Origin: Gracilimonas sp040882225
GTDB taxonomy: Bacteria; Bacteroidota; Rhodothermia; Balneolales; Balneolaceae
Length of the DNA stretch: 64,000 nt
Direction of reading: 5' to 3'
Assembly (NCBI GenBank): GCA_040882225.1
Contig: JBBEBR010000017.1
Location: 186,001 to 250,000 of the forward strand
Below are positions 49,214-58,747 of the stretch, in pieces. The translations under genes and the position numbers were made by a program. The notes under the pieces are model-generated. The model was not told where the DNA came from, did no database searches, and saw only the letters and a list, made by a program, of their open reading frames with translations. The stretch's first letter is position 1, and each line of letters starts with the position of its first letter.

Positions 49214-49618
49214 ATGAAACCGACAACAACACGAGTACACACCACATTCATAGGTGTAATCATATTCTTTTTAATTGGAGTGATGTCCGCCCCTCACAGC
49301 TATGGGCAGGAGCGCCTCGATCTTCACCATTTCACGAGTCAGGGCGAGGTTACTCCGGCCTTGAACGCGGCGGCCTTCACCATTCCCCTGTTTACAGCGC
49401 ATGAAACTGAAGCCTTTACAGCTGCCAGCTGGGCACTACGGGAGAGCGAAGGCACACAGGCGCTACCCGCCATAGCCCAACAGGAAGAACGCCCCCGCAA
49501 AAAACTCTGGTGGATTGTGGGCGGGGCCGCTACTATTGTGGTAACCTCAGCCATACTTTTGAGCACCGGCGGCTCCTCATCCGGCGACTACATCCCCGAG
49601 CCCCCTGGCAGGCCATGA
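49214..49618 (+). CDS. Small membrane protein with IPEPPGRP end, partner of the MBG protein
   Basis: I do not recognise a named family. The 134-residue protein has a signal peptide (core GVIIFFLIGVMSAPHSYGQ), a central segment of about 65 residues without cysteine, a basic patch RPRKK, and one membrane helix (LWWIVGGAATIVVTSAILL). A short outer tail TGGSSSGDYIPEPPGRP ends it. The gene starts 52 bp after the giant T9SS gene, in the same direction, and is probably co-transcribed. It takes the place held by PIDGGL proteins in the other cassettes but is unrelated to them apart from small size, membrane anchoring and a proline-rich end. A role in export or anchoring of the large protein is a guess from position. 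Confidence 0.7.
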   Translation: MKPTTTRVHTTFIGVIIFFLIGVMSAPHSYGQERLDLHHFTSQGEVTPALNAAAFTIPLFTAHETEAFTAASWALRESEGTQALPAIAQQEERPRKKLWWIVGGAATIVVTSAILLSTGGSSSGDYIPEPPGRP

Positions 49619-49745
49619 CATGATCTGAATAGAATAGAGGAGGCACAGCCTCTTCGGGCGTTTCACCCCAAACCCTATCAATCTCCTGCATAATCCGGTT
49701 CACTTACCCCTCGTAACAAAGCTCCAGCTTCCAGTCTGTAATCGC

Positions 49746-49998
49746 CGTCATCGCGAGGAGCGGATGCGACGCGGTGATCTCCCTTTGAGGATTCCAATGC
49801 CTGATCTTTATTCGTTCTTAGTTTGTGGCCACAGGCATTCCAATGGGGGAATCAGGATTTTCGGGATTTCAGGATGAGCAGGATTTTTTTGATTTTGAAT
49901 ATCGATCTGACGGGCTTGGAGCCGTCAGACCGAGAAGTGGCTCAAACATCCCCATTCCCAGTTCCTCCTCACGATGACCGTAAAATATAAAGCCATCA
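49746..49998. repeat. REP-like inverted pair and dispersed repeat copy 2
   Basis: The gene-free stretch 49619-49998 holds GTCATCGCGAGGAGCGGATG near 49748 and, in the opposite direction near 49962-49981, the related CCTCCTCACGATGACCG. Together they could form a long hairpin. From 49829 the sequence is the second copy of the repeat at 18799-19024 and runs into the PIDGGL gene. A small stem AGAGG/CCTCT near 49637-49654 may end the upstream transcript. Confidence 0.6.
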
Positions 49999-50184
49999 TC
50001 ACTCTGCCTTCTTATCCCGTAATTTCTTCAACGCATACGCTCCGCCGGCGGCGGCGAGGATACTGAGTCCGCCGTCAATAGGTGCCTGGGAGGGAGGGCT
50101 CAACAACTCCGGCTGCGCAAGAGCAGCAGTTGTGGTTATTAAGATGATGGTAAGGGCGAATAAAAGTATGAGTGTTGTTTTCAT
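49999..50184 (-). CDS. PIDGGL-type small membrane protein
   Basis: The 61-residue protein has the signal peptide MKTTLILLFALTIILITTT (ending AALAQ), the linker PELLSPPSQA, PIDGGL, the segment SILAAAGGAYAL and the tail KKLRDKKAE. The last 25 residues are the same as in the copy at 19025-19213, and the shared sequence continues into the downstream repeat, while the leader and 5' side belong to the 386-bp block shared with 58362-58747. The gene is thus a mosaic of two other cassettes. It follows the GLUG/LamG T9SS gene at 50263-54372. Confidence 0.8.
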   Translation of the reverse strand: MKTTLILLFALTIILITTTAALAQPELLSPPSQAPIDGGLSILAAAGGAYALKKLRDKKAE

Positions 50185-50559
50185 GATTGGAAATTTTGAA
50201 TGCTGAATTATGAATGTTGAATTAGATCATCCAATTCAACATTCAAAATCCATAATTTATAATTACTTGATAAGTGTTAATTTTTTGGTGAAGACTGCAT
50301 TTCCGGCTTGCAGCCGGTAGATATACATTCCTGAAGACAGACTACTTGCGTCAAAATTAAAGGTGTGCCGACCAGCTGTCTTGTTTTGCCCATTTAAGAG
50401 TGTAGCCACTTTTCGCCCGAGCACATCAAAGACTTCCAATGTAACTTGTCCATTTTGTGGTAACCCAAAAGCAATGGTCGTACTTGGATTAAACGGGTTT
50501 GGATAGTTTTGTTGAAGTTCAACCGTAGTTGGCAAGTCAATAATTGGCTCATTACTAAC
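50174..50559 (-). repeat. 386-bp identical block shared with 58362-58747, copy 1
   Basis: By eye every base from 50174 to 50559 equals 58362-58747. The block covers the first codons of the PIDGGL gene, the intercistronic hairpin and the last 98 codons of the T9SS gene. Outside it the two loci differ, apart from further near-identical patches such as 51157-51270 with 59337-59450. Confidence 0.9.
50211..50245 (-). promoter_or_regulatory. Intercistronic hairpin in the GLUG/LamG cassette
   Basis: A perfect 13-bp stem (TGAATGTTGAATT at 50211-50223 with 50233-50245) and a 9-nt loop lie between the T9SS stop codon and the PIDGGL start. No T run follows. Confidence 0.6.
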
Positions 50560-53500
50560 CGAAGTTCCTGCATTTACCAAGATCGCAAATCTTGAACTTT
50601 CTGTTTTGGCTTTCAGCACAGAAGGTGAGAACACCCGATGCTGTGGAGAAGCAAGTTCCTCTGTAGATTCAGTGGCAGACTTTGTTTTAACTCCCAGATC
50701 AAATGAATAGGAAGAGGAGTTAGTAAGATCCGTCTCGATGCCTATTTGGTTATCCAATAGAGTTAAACTTATACCATCAGGAAGATTTTTAGGTTTCCAA
50801 CTGAGCACCATTTCGGTGAGGGCGGATGGTGATGCATCCGTACTAAATGAATAATCCAGAGGGATAGAAATAGATTCAATCAATGAGGAAGGAAGTGCAT
50901 TAATATCTAAGCCTGATCCATCTTCTATTGTAGTGAATAAACTCAGATAATAATTATTTAGCGACTGCAATTTATAGGCATCCAGTATATCTTTTTCTAC
51001 CGAAGCATTATCACTAAACATGAGTAAAGATTTAGAAGTGAGTGTTCCATCCGTTAATGTAAATCCAAGCTGAGAAACGGGCTTTTTTTTATGGAACACT
51101 CCACCTGCACTTCGCGCTTCATCGCTTAGCGAAAGAGAAGGAGTTGTTGCATTCGCTTTTACCCAAAATCCTTGCCACGGGGCAATGAGTCCGTCTCCAA
51201 GTGAACCCACTTCGCCGTTCCAAGTTTGGTAGGTCGAGTCCGCATTATTCCACACGTAAATAGAAGCGTCCAAATTAGAAGAGGCAAGCCCTGAAGTTGC
51301 GTCCCAATCAATGGTGGCACCATAGGGATTTCCAACCAGATTCCAGCCGTCGTTGGCAAGTGTGCCTGAATCGGTGAAGGAAAGCGTGGGGGAAACCGAG
51401 CCCGAAGTTTGGGTGCTGTCGACCTGAATCACTTTTGGAAAACCGTCGGGAGTTCCGTCAAAATTGTCATCATCGTACACGAAGGTGATGAATCCGGTGC
51501 CTTGGGGTGGAATATCTGTGGCGTTGGTGATGGAAGTAAATTCCCGAGCCGTTTCGTCCCAGAAATAGACATTGGACGCGCCATTCTCGGGAGAATCGGA
51601 GCCAGGGAAGCCCTGCGTCCACAATGAATCTAACAATGAACCATAGCTTGCATCCCCAAAAGGAGAACTCATCATGCGCCAGTCTTCGCTACCGGTGATG
51701 AACGTGCCATAAGGATGAGTATCTGCAATCCAACTTACACCATTATCTAATGTTGCTGTATTCGAAGTAGTGGATTTGTCTGCTATGGAAGTTCCAAATG
51801 CATCGTCTAATGGGAGGTACATGATCAATCCACTTTCATCTCCGTTAAGTTTTTGGAACATATTCTCCATGATTTGATCGGAGGTACGGACTGAATTCCA
51901 GATACGAATCTCATCCAATTTTCCGTCCATAAAGCCAGAGCTTGTCCAGTTTAATCGACCTGCATTAATTACATTTGTATTGTTAAGAATGGTTCCGCTA
52001 CCAGAGCCAGTAGTTGCACTGGACACATCCTCTCCGTTTACATACAGTTTTACTGTGGTTCCGTCGTAGGTAACTGCTAAGTGATACCAGGTATTGAGTT
52101 CGGGAATGAAGGTAGAGTTTGCTGCTCTGGAACCATCAGCCGAAATAAATAACGCAGTTATATCGGTATTTATATCTAACCACCAACCACTACCCGATTC
52201 TCCGGTTACGTGTTTTTCTAAAATGCCGTGTCTTTTGTTGGAATCGAGATAAAACCAGGTCTCAATAGTGAGGGTTCCTAAATCATCAAAAACGTCGTTA
52301 TCATTCACCACTAAACTGCCTTCGGAAAAGTTCAGTGCGCGTCCGACAAAACTTTCGTCAAGAGCTCCGGGCAGGGTTGAATACTCAAATCCTTGTAAAT
52401 AGGGATATGAGAACCCATCTTCTAAAGTTTCCCAGGTATTTTCGAAATCAAAACCAGTAAACGAAGATTGTTGACGCATTTGTTCGGTGGTTAAACCTGT
52501 ACCAACTCCATTATCAGGCCCCCCGGTTTGTGTATTCCAATAGTTATCTGAAGCAGTAGCGTTGTTACGCCCTATTACCGCGCCATTATAATCAGAATCG
52601 GCTGTCACTAAACCGGTTGCATAGTTTTTTAGTACTCTTCCAGAAGCATTATCTGCTACTATTCCACCAACATAATTACCAGAGCTGTTTATTGTTAACT
52701 GTGAAAAATTATTCTCAACTTTACCTTCTTGTATTGTAGATACAAGTCCGCCAGTATAATTTCCCACTGCTGTAATGCTTCCGGTTATGAAACAATTACT
52801 AACGGTAGTGTTATAACCATAGAGGGATCCTGCTATTCCCGCCGTATAGTAATTCCCTGTTATATTTACATCAATTAAACCAAGGTTTTGAATTTTTGCA
52901 CTATTAGTTATTACTCCAAAAAGGCTTATATAGTTTTGGTTGGCTCTATTCATATAAAGTCCGGTAATGGCAAAACCGCCTCCATCAAAATTACCGGTAA
53001 AAAATGAACCATAGTCTCCCATAGGTTCAAATCCATTGCCTGAATTCCAAAACTTCCCACCTTCTGTTCCTGATGCTGAAGTTAAATCGAGATCATTCAT
53101 GAGCACATAATTACTACCAAGATTTGCCCGAATAGCATGTAGCTGCTCTATGGTTGAAACTTGAAATGGATCTCCACTACTTCCATCACCCTCAGTAATA
53201 ATGAAGCCGGGACCTGGACTTTGTAAATTATCCTGAAGAATTGGAAAATTCGCATTTCCTAAAAGTTGCCAGATATTGATAAAATCAAAATCAGAGAAAA
53301 ATGCCTGATCCCGCATCTCATCTGTTGTACGCCCAGTAACACCCGTAGAAGTACCTAAGCCAACAGCAGTTGAGGTTCCACTGGTGGTTGTATTCCAGTA
53401 ATTGCCTGATACCGTTCCACTTGTCTTTTTGCCTAAAAATCCACCCACATTTGTGGTACCCGTTGCCGTACCGATGGAATAATTTTTAGTTAATGTTGTA

Positions 53501-54372
53501 ATGGCGGCTGAGGGGTTCTCAATTTCCCCAATAAAACCACCCACATTAGTAGTTCCAGTGGCATTTCCTGTAGAATAATTGTTCTGAATAGTTCCCCCAT
53601 AATGCTTTCCTATAAAACCGCCAACTGCTGTATTACCTGAAGCCGTACCTATTGCATAACTTTTCTCGATAGTACCTCTTTCGTTTCTGCCCGCAAAATT
53701 CCCCACATTGGAGTATCCGCTTACAGAGCCAGAGAAATTAGTGGATGTAATTGTCCCATAGTACAAAAGACCTACAATACCTCCGATATCTGTGTTCACT
53801 CCTGAAACTGTAGCTGAGGAAGTGCTGTTTGTAATTTGGGAATTTGTGACACCAACCAAGCCTCCAGTTGTATTACTACCAGTTACAGAACCACTTGACG
53901 AGCAATTTAAAAGTTCACTTTGTCCTCCTCCCAGTTCTCCCGCAAAGGCTCCTACATACACTGACCCTGTAATATTTACGTCGTTTAGAGTTAGATTTTT
54001 AATGATAGCATCATTGGTATATCCAAATAAGCCGATATAATTGATGGAAGAGCGATTAATGAATAAATTTGATATGCTTTTGTTGTTACCATCATACTGC
54101 CCCGTAAACTTGGTGGTTGAATTACCTATTGGTGTAAATCCAGCTCCCGAGTCCCATCCTGATGAAGCTGAAGCATCTATATTTGAAATTTGGTTAAAAT
54201 ATTTGTCCCATGAGCTTGAATTTTGAGTAATCCAGTATAAATTATTCAAGCTGGAGATTAGATAGGGATCTCCACTGGTTCCGCTGCCTGATGGAGCTGA
54301 GGCTGTTTGAGCCATTAAGATGGAAGAGCTTGCAATAAAGAAAGTAGCAAGTAAGAGTATTCGAACGATCAT
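50263..54372 (-). CDS. GLUG and LamG surface protein with T9SS sorting domain
   Basis: The 1369-residue protein starts with the signal peptide MIVRILLLATFFIASSS (ending LMAQ). Two blocks of GLUG-type repeats follow (about 25-385 and 390-670; GGFIGKHYGGTIQNNYSTGNA), each opened by a cap with SGDPY and a FTGxxDG turn. A LamG domain comes next (about 680-880; GKLDEIRIWNSVRTSDQI), then the constant module (GSEDWRMMSSP, about 900-1270) and the T9SS tail (NYPNPFNPSTTIAFGLP...KLTLIK). It should be secreted and surface-bound. It diverges from the HTCS at 54503, which probably controls it. A PIDGGL gene follows. Its last 98 codons are identical in DNA to those of the gene at 58451. Confidence 0.92.
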   Translation of the reverse strand: MIVRILLLATFFIASSSILMAQTASAPSGSGTSGDPYLISSLNNLYWITQNSSSWDKYFNQISNIDASASSGWDSGAGFTPIGNSTTKFTGQYDGNNKSISNLFINRSSINYIGLFGYTNDAIIKNLTLNDVNITGSVYVGAFAGELGGGQSELLNCSSSGSVTGSNTTGGLVGVTNSQITNSTSSATVSGVNTDIGGIVGLLYYGTITSTNFSGSVSGYSNVGNFAGRNERGTIEKSYAIGTASGNTAVGGFIGKHYGGTIQNNYSTGNATGTTNVGGFIGEIENPSAAITTLTKNYSIGTATGTTNVGGFLGKKTSGTVSGNYWNTTTSGTSTAVGLGTSTGVTGRTTDEMRDQAFFSDFDFINIWQLLGNANFPILQDNLQSPGPGFIITEGDGSSGDPFQVSTIEQLHAIRANLGSNYVLMNDLDLTSASGTEGGKFWNSGNGFEPMGDYGSFFTGNFDGGGFAITGLYMNRANQNYISLFGVITNSAKIQNLGLIDVNITGNYYTAGIAGSLYGYNTTVSNCFITGSITAVGNYTGGLVSTIQEGKVENNFSQLTINSSGNYVGGIVADNASGRVLKNYATGLVTADSDYNGAVIGRNNATASDNYWNTQTGGPDNGVGTGLTTEQMRQQSSFTGFDFENTWETLEDGFSYPYLQGFEYSTLPGALDESFVGRALNFSEGSLVVNDNDVFDDLGTLTIETWFYLDSNKRHGILEKHVTGESGSGWWLDINTDITALFISADGSRAANSTFIPELNTWYHLAVTYDGTTVKLYVNGEDVSSATTGSGSGTILNNTNVINAGRLNWTSSGFMDGKLDEIRIWNSVRTSDQIMENMFQKLNGDESGLIMYLPLDDAFGTSIADKSTTSNTATLDNGVSWIADTHPYGTFITGSEDWRMMSSPFGDASYGSLLDSLWTQGFPGSDSPENGASNVYFWDETAREFTSITNATDIPPQGTGFITFVYDDDNFDGTPDGFPKVIQVDSTQTSGSVSPTLSFTDSGTLANDGWNLVGNPYGATIDWDATSGLASSNLDASIYVWNNADSTYQTWNGEVGSLGDGLIAPWQGFWVKANATTPSLSLSDEARSAGGVFHKKKPVSQLGFTLTDGTLTSKSLLMFSDNASVEKDILDAYKLQSLNNYYLSLFTTIEDGSGLDINALPSSLIESISIPLDYSFSTDASPSALTEMVLSWKPKNLPDGISLTLLDNQIGIETDLTNSSSYSFDLGVKTKSATESTEELASPQHRVFSPSVLKAKTESSRFAILVNAGTSVSNEPIIDLPTTVELQQNYPNPFNPSTTIAFGLPQNGQVTLEVFDVLGRKVATLLNGQNKTAGRHTFNFDASSLSSGMYIYRLQAGNAVFTKKLTLIK

Positions 54373-54435
54373 GATTTTACCCAGTTTTATAAAAAGACTT
54401 ATGGTTTGATAACTACTTGAAAGATTAGCTTAATT

Positions 54436-54482
54436 TATCTTTGAATATGTTCCGTAAATCTTTAAAATCGTTCCGATACCAT
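54436..54482 (+). promoter_or_regulatory. Divergent promoter block of the T9SS/HTCS pair
   Basis: TATCTTTG at 54436-54443 fits the Bacteroidetes -7 element TAnnTTTG and lies 60 nt before the HTCS ATG. The block CTTTGAATATGT...TTTAAAATCGT (to about 54471) is conserved at 63418-63453 in the next T9SS/HTCS pair, at nearly the same distance from the T9SS start. It may hold the HTCS binding site. Confidence 0.45.
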
Positions 54483-54502
54483 ATTCTAACTATTCTGGGC
54501 GA

Positions 54503-57500
54503 ATGCTAAAGCGGATCATACTTATATTTATTATCGTAATATGTGCAGTTATAGATACCGCTGCATTTCAGGCAGAAAGTCAACGATTTAATTGGGAAAC
54601 CTTTACTCATCAATACGCCGTAAGACATTTCACTTCTGACAACGGACTACCTGTTAACTCAATTGGAAATCTCATAATAAATTCAGATGGTTTTATCTAC
54701 ATCTCGACTTTTGATGGGCTCGTGCGCTTCGATGGACATGAGTTCGTAACCTATAATACCACGAATACTCCGGGACTTAAGCGGAATAGGATTGCGCACC
54801 TTTTATCTGGACCTGATAACGCACTTTGGATACTTGACACCTCTGACAATTTATATCTTTTTAAGAATGGAATAGCCATTCCCTATAATTCCAGAATTGG
54901 AGATGATAGAGTAGGTGTAATTTATATAGAATATGATGAGGAAAATATGTTGTCCGTTTTCACGAATAAGGGGCGATTCCGATATTTGGGAAATGATGAA
55001 TTCCTACAATCAGATACAGTTTCATATTCCAACACTTCTTTGATAGTGAGGCCATATCGCCCTGAAATGAGAAATATCTATAAATTTGAAGAAGGGTTGG
55101 TTATAGATGGGAAGACAATCATCAGCCCATTTGATTCGACAATTACTATAGCTCCTGACCGTGAAGGAGGATTTTGGATAAAAACCACATCAGCAGGCAT
55201 TTATCAAATCTATCCAAAAAAGATGATTACGATCGGAAAGAAAATACATGAAGGGCTTTTCAATGTTTATGGTATTAATGAAGATAAGAAAGGGGCAATT
55301 TGGTTTAATGGGTTTAATTCTGGCATTTTCCGAATCGAAAATGATAAACTGACCATATGGAGTAAAGAGAATGGCACTCTTCCCGAAACAGCAACCCGAA
55401 GTATTCTTTCCTTAACTAACGGTGATACCTTCGCCGCTGGAAGCAATGGTATTTATAAATTGGAAAGTTCACGGTGGGTTATTCCAAAGCTTTTTAACGA
55501 TCAAATAGGGGGTGTTGACGCTCTTTTCCAAGATTCCGAAGAAAGGTTTTGGATTGGAAGTAATAAAGGACTTTATCGAACAAAAAATGGAACAGCTAAT
55601 TTATTCAGAGATACGAATGGAATTACAATCAATCAAACCAAATCGGGCGCTGATTTTTTTAATCAAGGTGTGTTGTTTGCTACATCAGGACAGGGAATTG
55701 CTCTTCTAAACACCTCCGACACTTTTAAATTCATTACCGAAAATGTTGGTATGAATAGCAATCTGATCCGGGAGGTATATGTGGCTTCGGTAGATACAAT
55801 ATGGGCAGTGACGGAAGATCAGGGTTTAAACAGAATTATCTTAAATAGTGACTTTAGCCCTATTAAAATTACCCAAATTACAGAAAGAGATGGGTTGATT
55901 GATAATTCACTTCACCGAATGGTTAGAGATAAATTTGGCTACTTATGGATCAATTCGAATGGTGGGATTATGAGAATTAGCGAGAGAGAGTTGAATGCAT
56001 ATGCAGATGGAGAATTGAGTTCTCTCAATGTTCAAGGATTCACTTCGAAAGATGATCTGGAAAACAGCGAAGGGAATGGAGGTATTCAATCGGCAGGATT
56101 GATTACTAGTGAAGGAGCTCTTGTTTTTCCAAATCAGGCTGGGATAGTTTATACTCGTCCAGAGTGGCATATAGAGTCGAGCACTAATACACTTGTTGAA
56201 CCTATCGCAGATGCATTGATCACGCCCGACTCCTCTATTTCGCTATTGGGGTTAGAAAGCATTTCCCTTCCTAAATCGATTCGAGATTTACAGATCAAAT
56301 TTACACTGCCTACTTTTACAAACCCCAATAAACTTATTCTTGAATACAAACTTGACGGCATCAACAAAAATTGGCAAAAAGTTGGAACTGAAAGATTGGC
56401 CACATTTACAAATTTGTCTGGAGGGAGTCATTCTTTTCAAATGCGGGGTAAACTTACGGGACAGAAAAACTATTCTACCAGTAGTATCGAATTATATGTC
56501 CCCTTGCTATTTCAAGAAACCAGTTGGTTTTACCTGTTGATTATTATTTCAGGATTTGGATTGATTGCTGGGGTGTCCAAATATCGGGTTCGTACTTTAA
56601 AAGAGCGAGAACGTAAACTAAAGCTTCTTGTTGAAGAACAAACTGAGGAATTAAAAAAAGCAGCGGATCAAAAAGCACGTTTTTTTAATGGAATTACCCA
56701 TGAACTTAAAACTCCTCTATCACTAATTATAGGTCCAGTAGACGATATGCTCCAACAATCTAACAACCAAACTTCTGAAAATGCAAGTTCTAATCTCAGA
56801 ATGATCCAGCGGAATGGATACCGTTTAAAGCATTTGGTAGATCAAATACTCAATGTCACTAAACTAAATGCAGATGCTATTAAACTAGAATTGCAACCAG
56901 ATAACCTATCTGATCTTACAAGAAAGATAGCAGGTCAATTTCATTCCTTACTAGAGCAAGAAGGTATACAAATTAAGATACCTGCTACTGATTTTTCCGA
57001 GCATATATATGTAGATAGAGAAGCTTGGGAACGAATTTTGATTAATCTGATTAGTAATGCAATCAAATTCTCGCCGAAAGGAAGTACTATTCAAGTCTAT
57101 CTTAAAGAAGCGGAGGATGAGGTATCCATATTCTTAAAAGATGAGGGGTTTGGGATTCCTGTTCAAGATCAGCATAAAGTGTTTGATTACCTCTATCAGG
57201 TTGAAGGGAAAAGTGCTTTTGAAGGTACAGGAATTGGACTATTTCTGGTAAAAGGCTTGGTCGAAGAAATGGGGGGAAGTATAAAGCTAAAGTCGGCACT
57301 AGGCGAAGGCTCAGAATTTGAAATCACCCTTAAAAAGGGTTATAAACATTTTAACTCTATACATAATATTACGCATAATTACCTGATTGGTGATCAGGTT
57401 GGAAAAGAAAATATAACAAAGAATACTCCTGTTGGAGTAACTATGTCATCAGTTGAGCATAATGAGTTGATACTTATAGTTGAGGATAATAAAGATTTCC

Positions 57501-58186
57501 AGGAATATATAACTTCTCTTCTGTCTTCAAAGTATAACGTTGTGAATGCTCATAATGGTCGTGAAGCACTGAAATTGATGAAAACTTTAAGCCCCAATCT
57601 GGTCATTTCCGATATTATGATGCCAGAAATGAATGGAATTGAATTCGTTAATGCTCTTCGAGCAAAAGAGAAGTTTGAGCACCTCCCTGTGATTTTTCTT
57701 TCAGCAAAAAACCTTGATGAAGATATGAGTACAGGTCTTTCATCGGGTGCAGATATTTATCTTACTAAACCAATTAGAAGTAATTTATTACTCACACAAA
57801 TTGAAGCGGTGCTTAGAAGAGAGCGAATACTTCGATCTTTTACTTTTACTGAAGTAGAAGAAACTAAAAGTAAATCGGTTTTATTTACTCAGGTTAGAAA
57901 AATTGTTTATCGGCAATTGGCTAATCCGTCTTTGAATGTGGGGATGTTAGCAGAAACATTATACATTAGTAAAACGCGATTATATGCAAAATGGAATAGT
58001 TTTAGCAAAATTTCTTTAAATGATTATATAAAGCAAACCAGACTTATCGAAGCGAAAGTACTTTTGAGCGAAAAAGGATTCACAGTTCAGGAAACAGCCC
58101 GTGCTGTGGGATATACAGATGCTAATTATTTTTCCACCAGCTTTAAGAAACAGTTTGGATATTCTCCTTCAGAAATTAAGATATAG
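54503..58186 (+). CDS. Hybrid two-component sensor/regulator (HTCS) with AraC-type output
   Basis: The 1227-residue protein has a signal peptide (core IILIFIIVICAVI), a Reg_prop propeller (about 30-600), a Y_Y_Y domain near 610-670 and a membrane helix near 675-695. The kinase core has H733 in ITHELKTPLSL and ATPase boxes NLISNAIKF, DEGFGIP and GTGIGLFLV. A receiver carries D1037 (VISDIMMPEMNG). The C-terminal AraC helix-turn-helix contains ETARAVGYTDANYFSTSFKK. It is a paralogue of the sensor at 29506-33609 and shorter in the propeller. It diverges from the GLUG/LamG gene at 50263-54372. Its stop codon directly abuts the stop codon of the convergent PIDGGL gene at 58187, leaving no room for a terminator. 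Confidence 0.94.
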   Translation: MLKRIILIFIIVICAVIDTAAFQAESQRFNWETFTHQYAVRHFTSDNGLPVNSIGNLIINSDGFIYISTFDGLVRFDGHEFVTYNTTNTPGLKRNRIAHLLSGPDNALWILDTSDNLYLFKNGIAIPYNSRIGDDRVGVIYIEYDEENMLSVFTNKGRFRYLGNDEFLQSDTVSYSNTSLIVRPYRPEMRNIYKFEEGLVIDGKTIISPFDSTITIAPDREGGFWIKTTSAGIYQIYPKKMITIGKKIHEGLFNVYGINEDKKGAIWFNGFNSGIFRIENDKLTIWSKENGTLPETATRSILSLTNGDTFAAGSNGIYKLESSRWVIPKLFNDQIGGVDALFQDSEERFWIGSNKGLYRTKNGTANLFRDTNGITINQTKSGADFFNQGVLFATSGQGIALLNTSDTFKFITENVGMNSNLIREVYVASVDTIWAVTEDQGLNRIILNSDFSPIKITQITERDGLIDNSLHRMVRDKFGYLWINSNGGIMRISERELNAYADGELSSLNVQGFTSKDDLENSEGNGGIQSAGLITSEGALVFPNQAGIVYTRPEWHIESSTNTLVEPIADALITPDSSISLLGLESISLPKSIRDLQIKFTLPTFTNPNKLILEYKLDGINKNWQKVGTERLATFTNLSGGSHSFQMRGKLTGQKNYSTSSIELYVPLLFQETSWFYLLIIISGFGLIAGVSKYRVRTLKERERKLKLLVEEQTEELKKAADQKARFFNGITHELKTPLSLIIGPVDDMLQQSNNQTSENASSNLRMIQRNGYRLKHLVDQILNVTKLNADAIKLELQPDNLSDLTRKIAGQFHSLLEQEGIQIKIPATDFSEHIYVDREAWERILINLISNAIKFSPKGSTIQVYLKEAEDEVSIFLKDEGFGIPVQDQHKVFDYLYQVEGKSAFEGTGIGLFLVKGLVEEMGGSIKLKSALGEGSEFEITLKKGYKHFNSIHNITHNYLIGDQVGKENITKNTPVGVTMSSVEHNELILIVEDNKDFQEYITSLLSSKYNVVNAHNGREALKLMKTLSPNLVISDIMMPEMNGIEFVNALRAKEKFEHLPVIFLSAKNLDEDMSTGLSSGADIYLTKPIRSNLLLTQIEAVLRRERILRSFTFTEVEETKSKSVLFTQVRKIVYRQLANPSLNVGMLAETLYISKTRLYAKWNSFSKISLNDYIKQTRLIEAKVLLSEKGFTVQETARAVGYTDANYFSTSFKKQFGYSPSEIKI

Positions 58187-58372
58187 TTACTGGGTTTTAT
58201 TATTTCTGAGCTTTTTCCAAGCATACATTCCGCCTGCTGCTGCGAGCAGCCCAAGTCCGCCATCAATGGGGGCTTGAGAAGGAGCTGAAGGAAGTCCGGG
58301 TTGAGCTAGAGCAAGGGTTGTGGTTATGAGTAAAATGCTAAGTGTTGCGAAGATTATAATCGTTGTTTTCAT
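58187..58372 (-). CDS. PIDGGL-type small membrane protein
   Basis: The 61-residue protein has a signal peptide (MKTTIIIFATLSILLITTT, ending LALAQ), the linker PGLPSAPSQA, PIDGGL, the segment GLLAAAGGMYAW and the tail KKLRNNKTQ. It is the most divergent of the five intact copies in its signal peptide. The motif, the hydrophobic segment and the basic end are kept, which argues for selection on the tail. It lies downstream of the T9SS gene at 58451-63355 and meets the HTCS gene end to end. Confidence 0.8.
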   Translation of the reverse strand: MKTTIIIFATLSILLITTTLALAQPGLPSAPSQAPIDGGLGLLAAAGGMYAWKKLRNNKTQ

Positions 58373-58747
58373 GATTGGAAATTTTGAATGCTGAATTATG
58401 AATGTTGAATTAGATCATCCAATTCAACATTCAAAATCCATAATTTATAATTACTTGATAAGTGTTAATTTTTTGGTGAAGACTGCATTTCCGGCTTGCA
58501 GCCGGTAGATATACATTCCTGAAGACAGACTACTTGCGTCAAAATTAAAGGTGTGCCGACCAGCTGTCTTGTTTTGCCCATTTAAGAGTGTAGCCACTTT
58601 TCGCCCGAGCACATCAAAGACTTCCAATGTAACTTGTCCATTTTGTGGTAACCCAAAAGCAATGGTCGTACTTGGATTAAACGGGTTTGGATAGTTTTGT
58701 TGAAGTTCAACCGTAGTTGGCAAGTCAATAATTGGCTCATTACTAAC
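58362..58747 (-). repeat. 386-bp identical block shared with 50174-50559, copy 2
   Basis: See 50174-50559. The copies are in the same orientation 8,188 bp apart, so recombination between them would delete or duplicate one HTCS gene together with a cassette. Confidence 0.9.
58399..58433 (-). promoter_or_regulatory. Intercistronic hairpin in the last GLUG/LamG cassette
   Basis: Identical to the 13-bp stem-loop at 50211-50245, between the T9SS stop codon at 58451 and the PIDGGL start at 58372. Confidence 0.6.
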
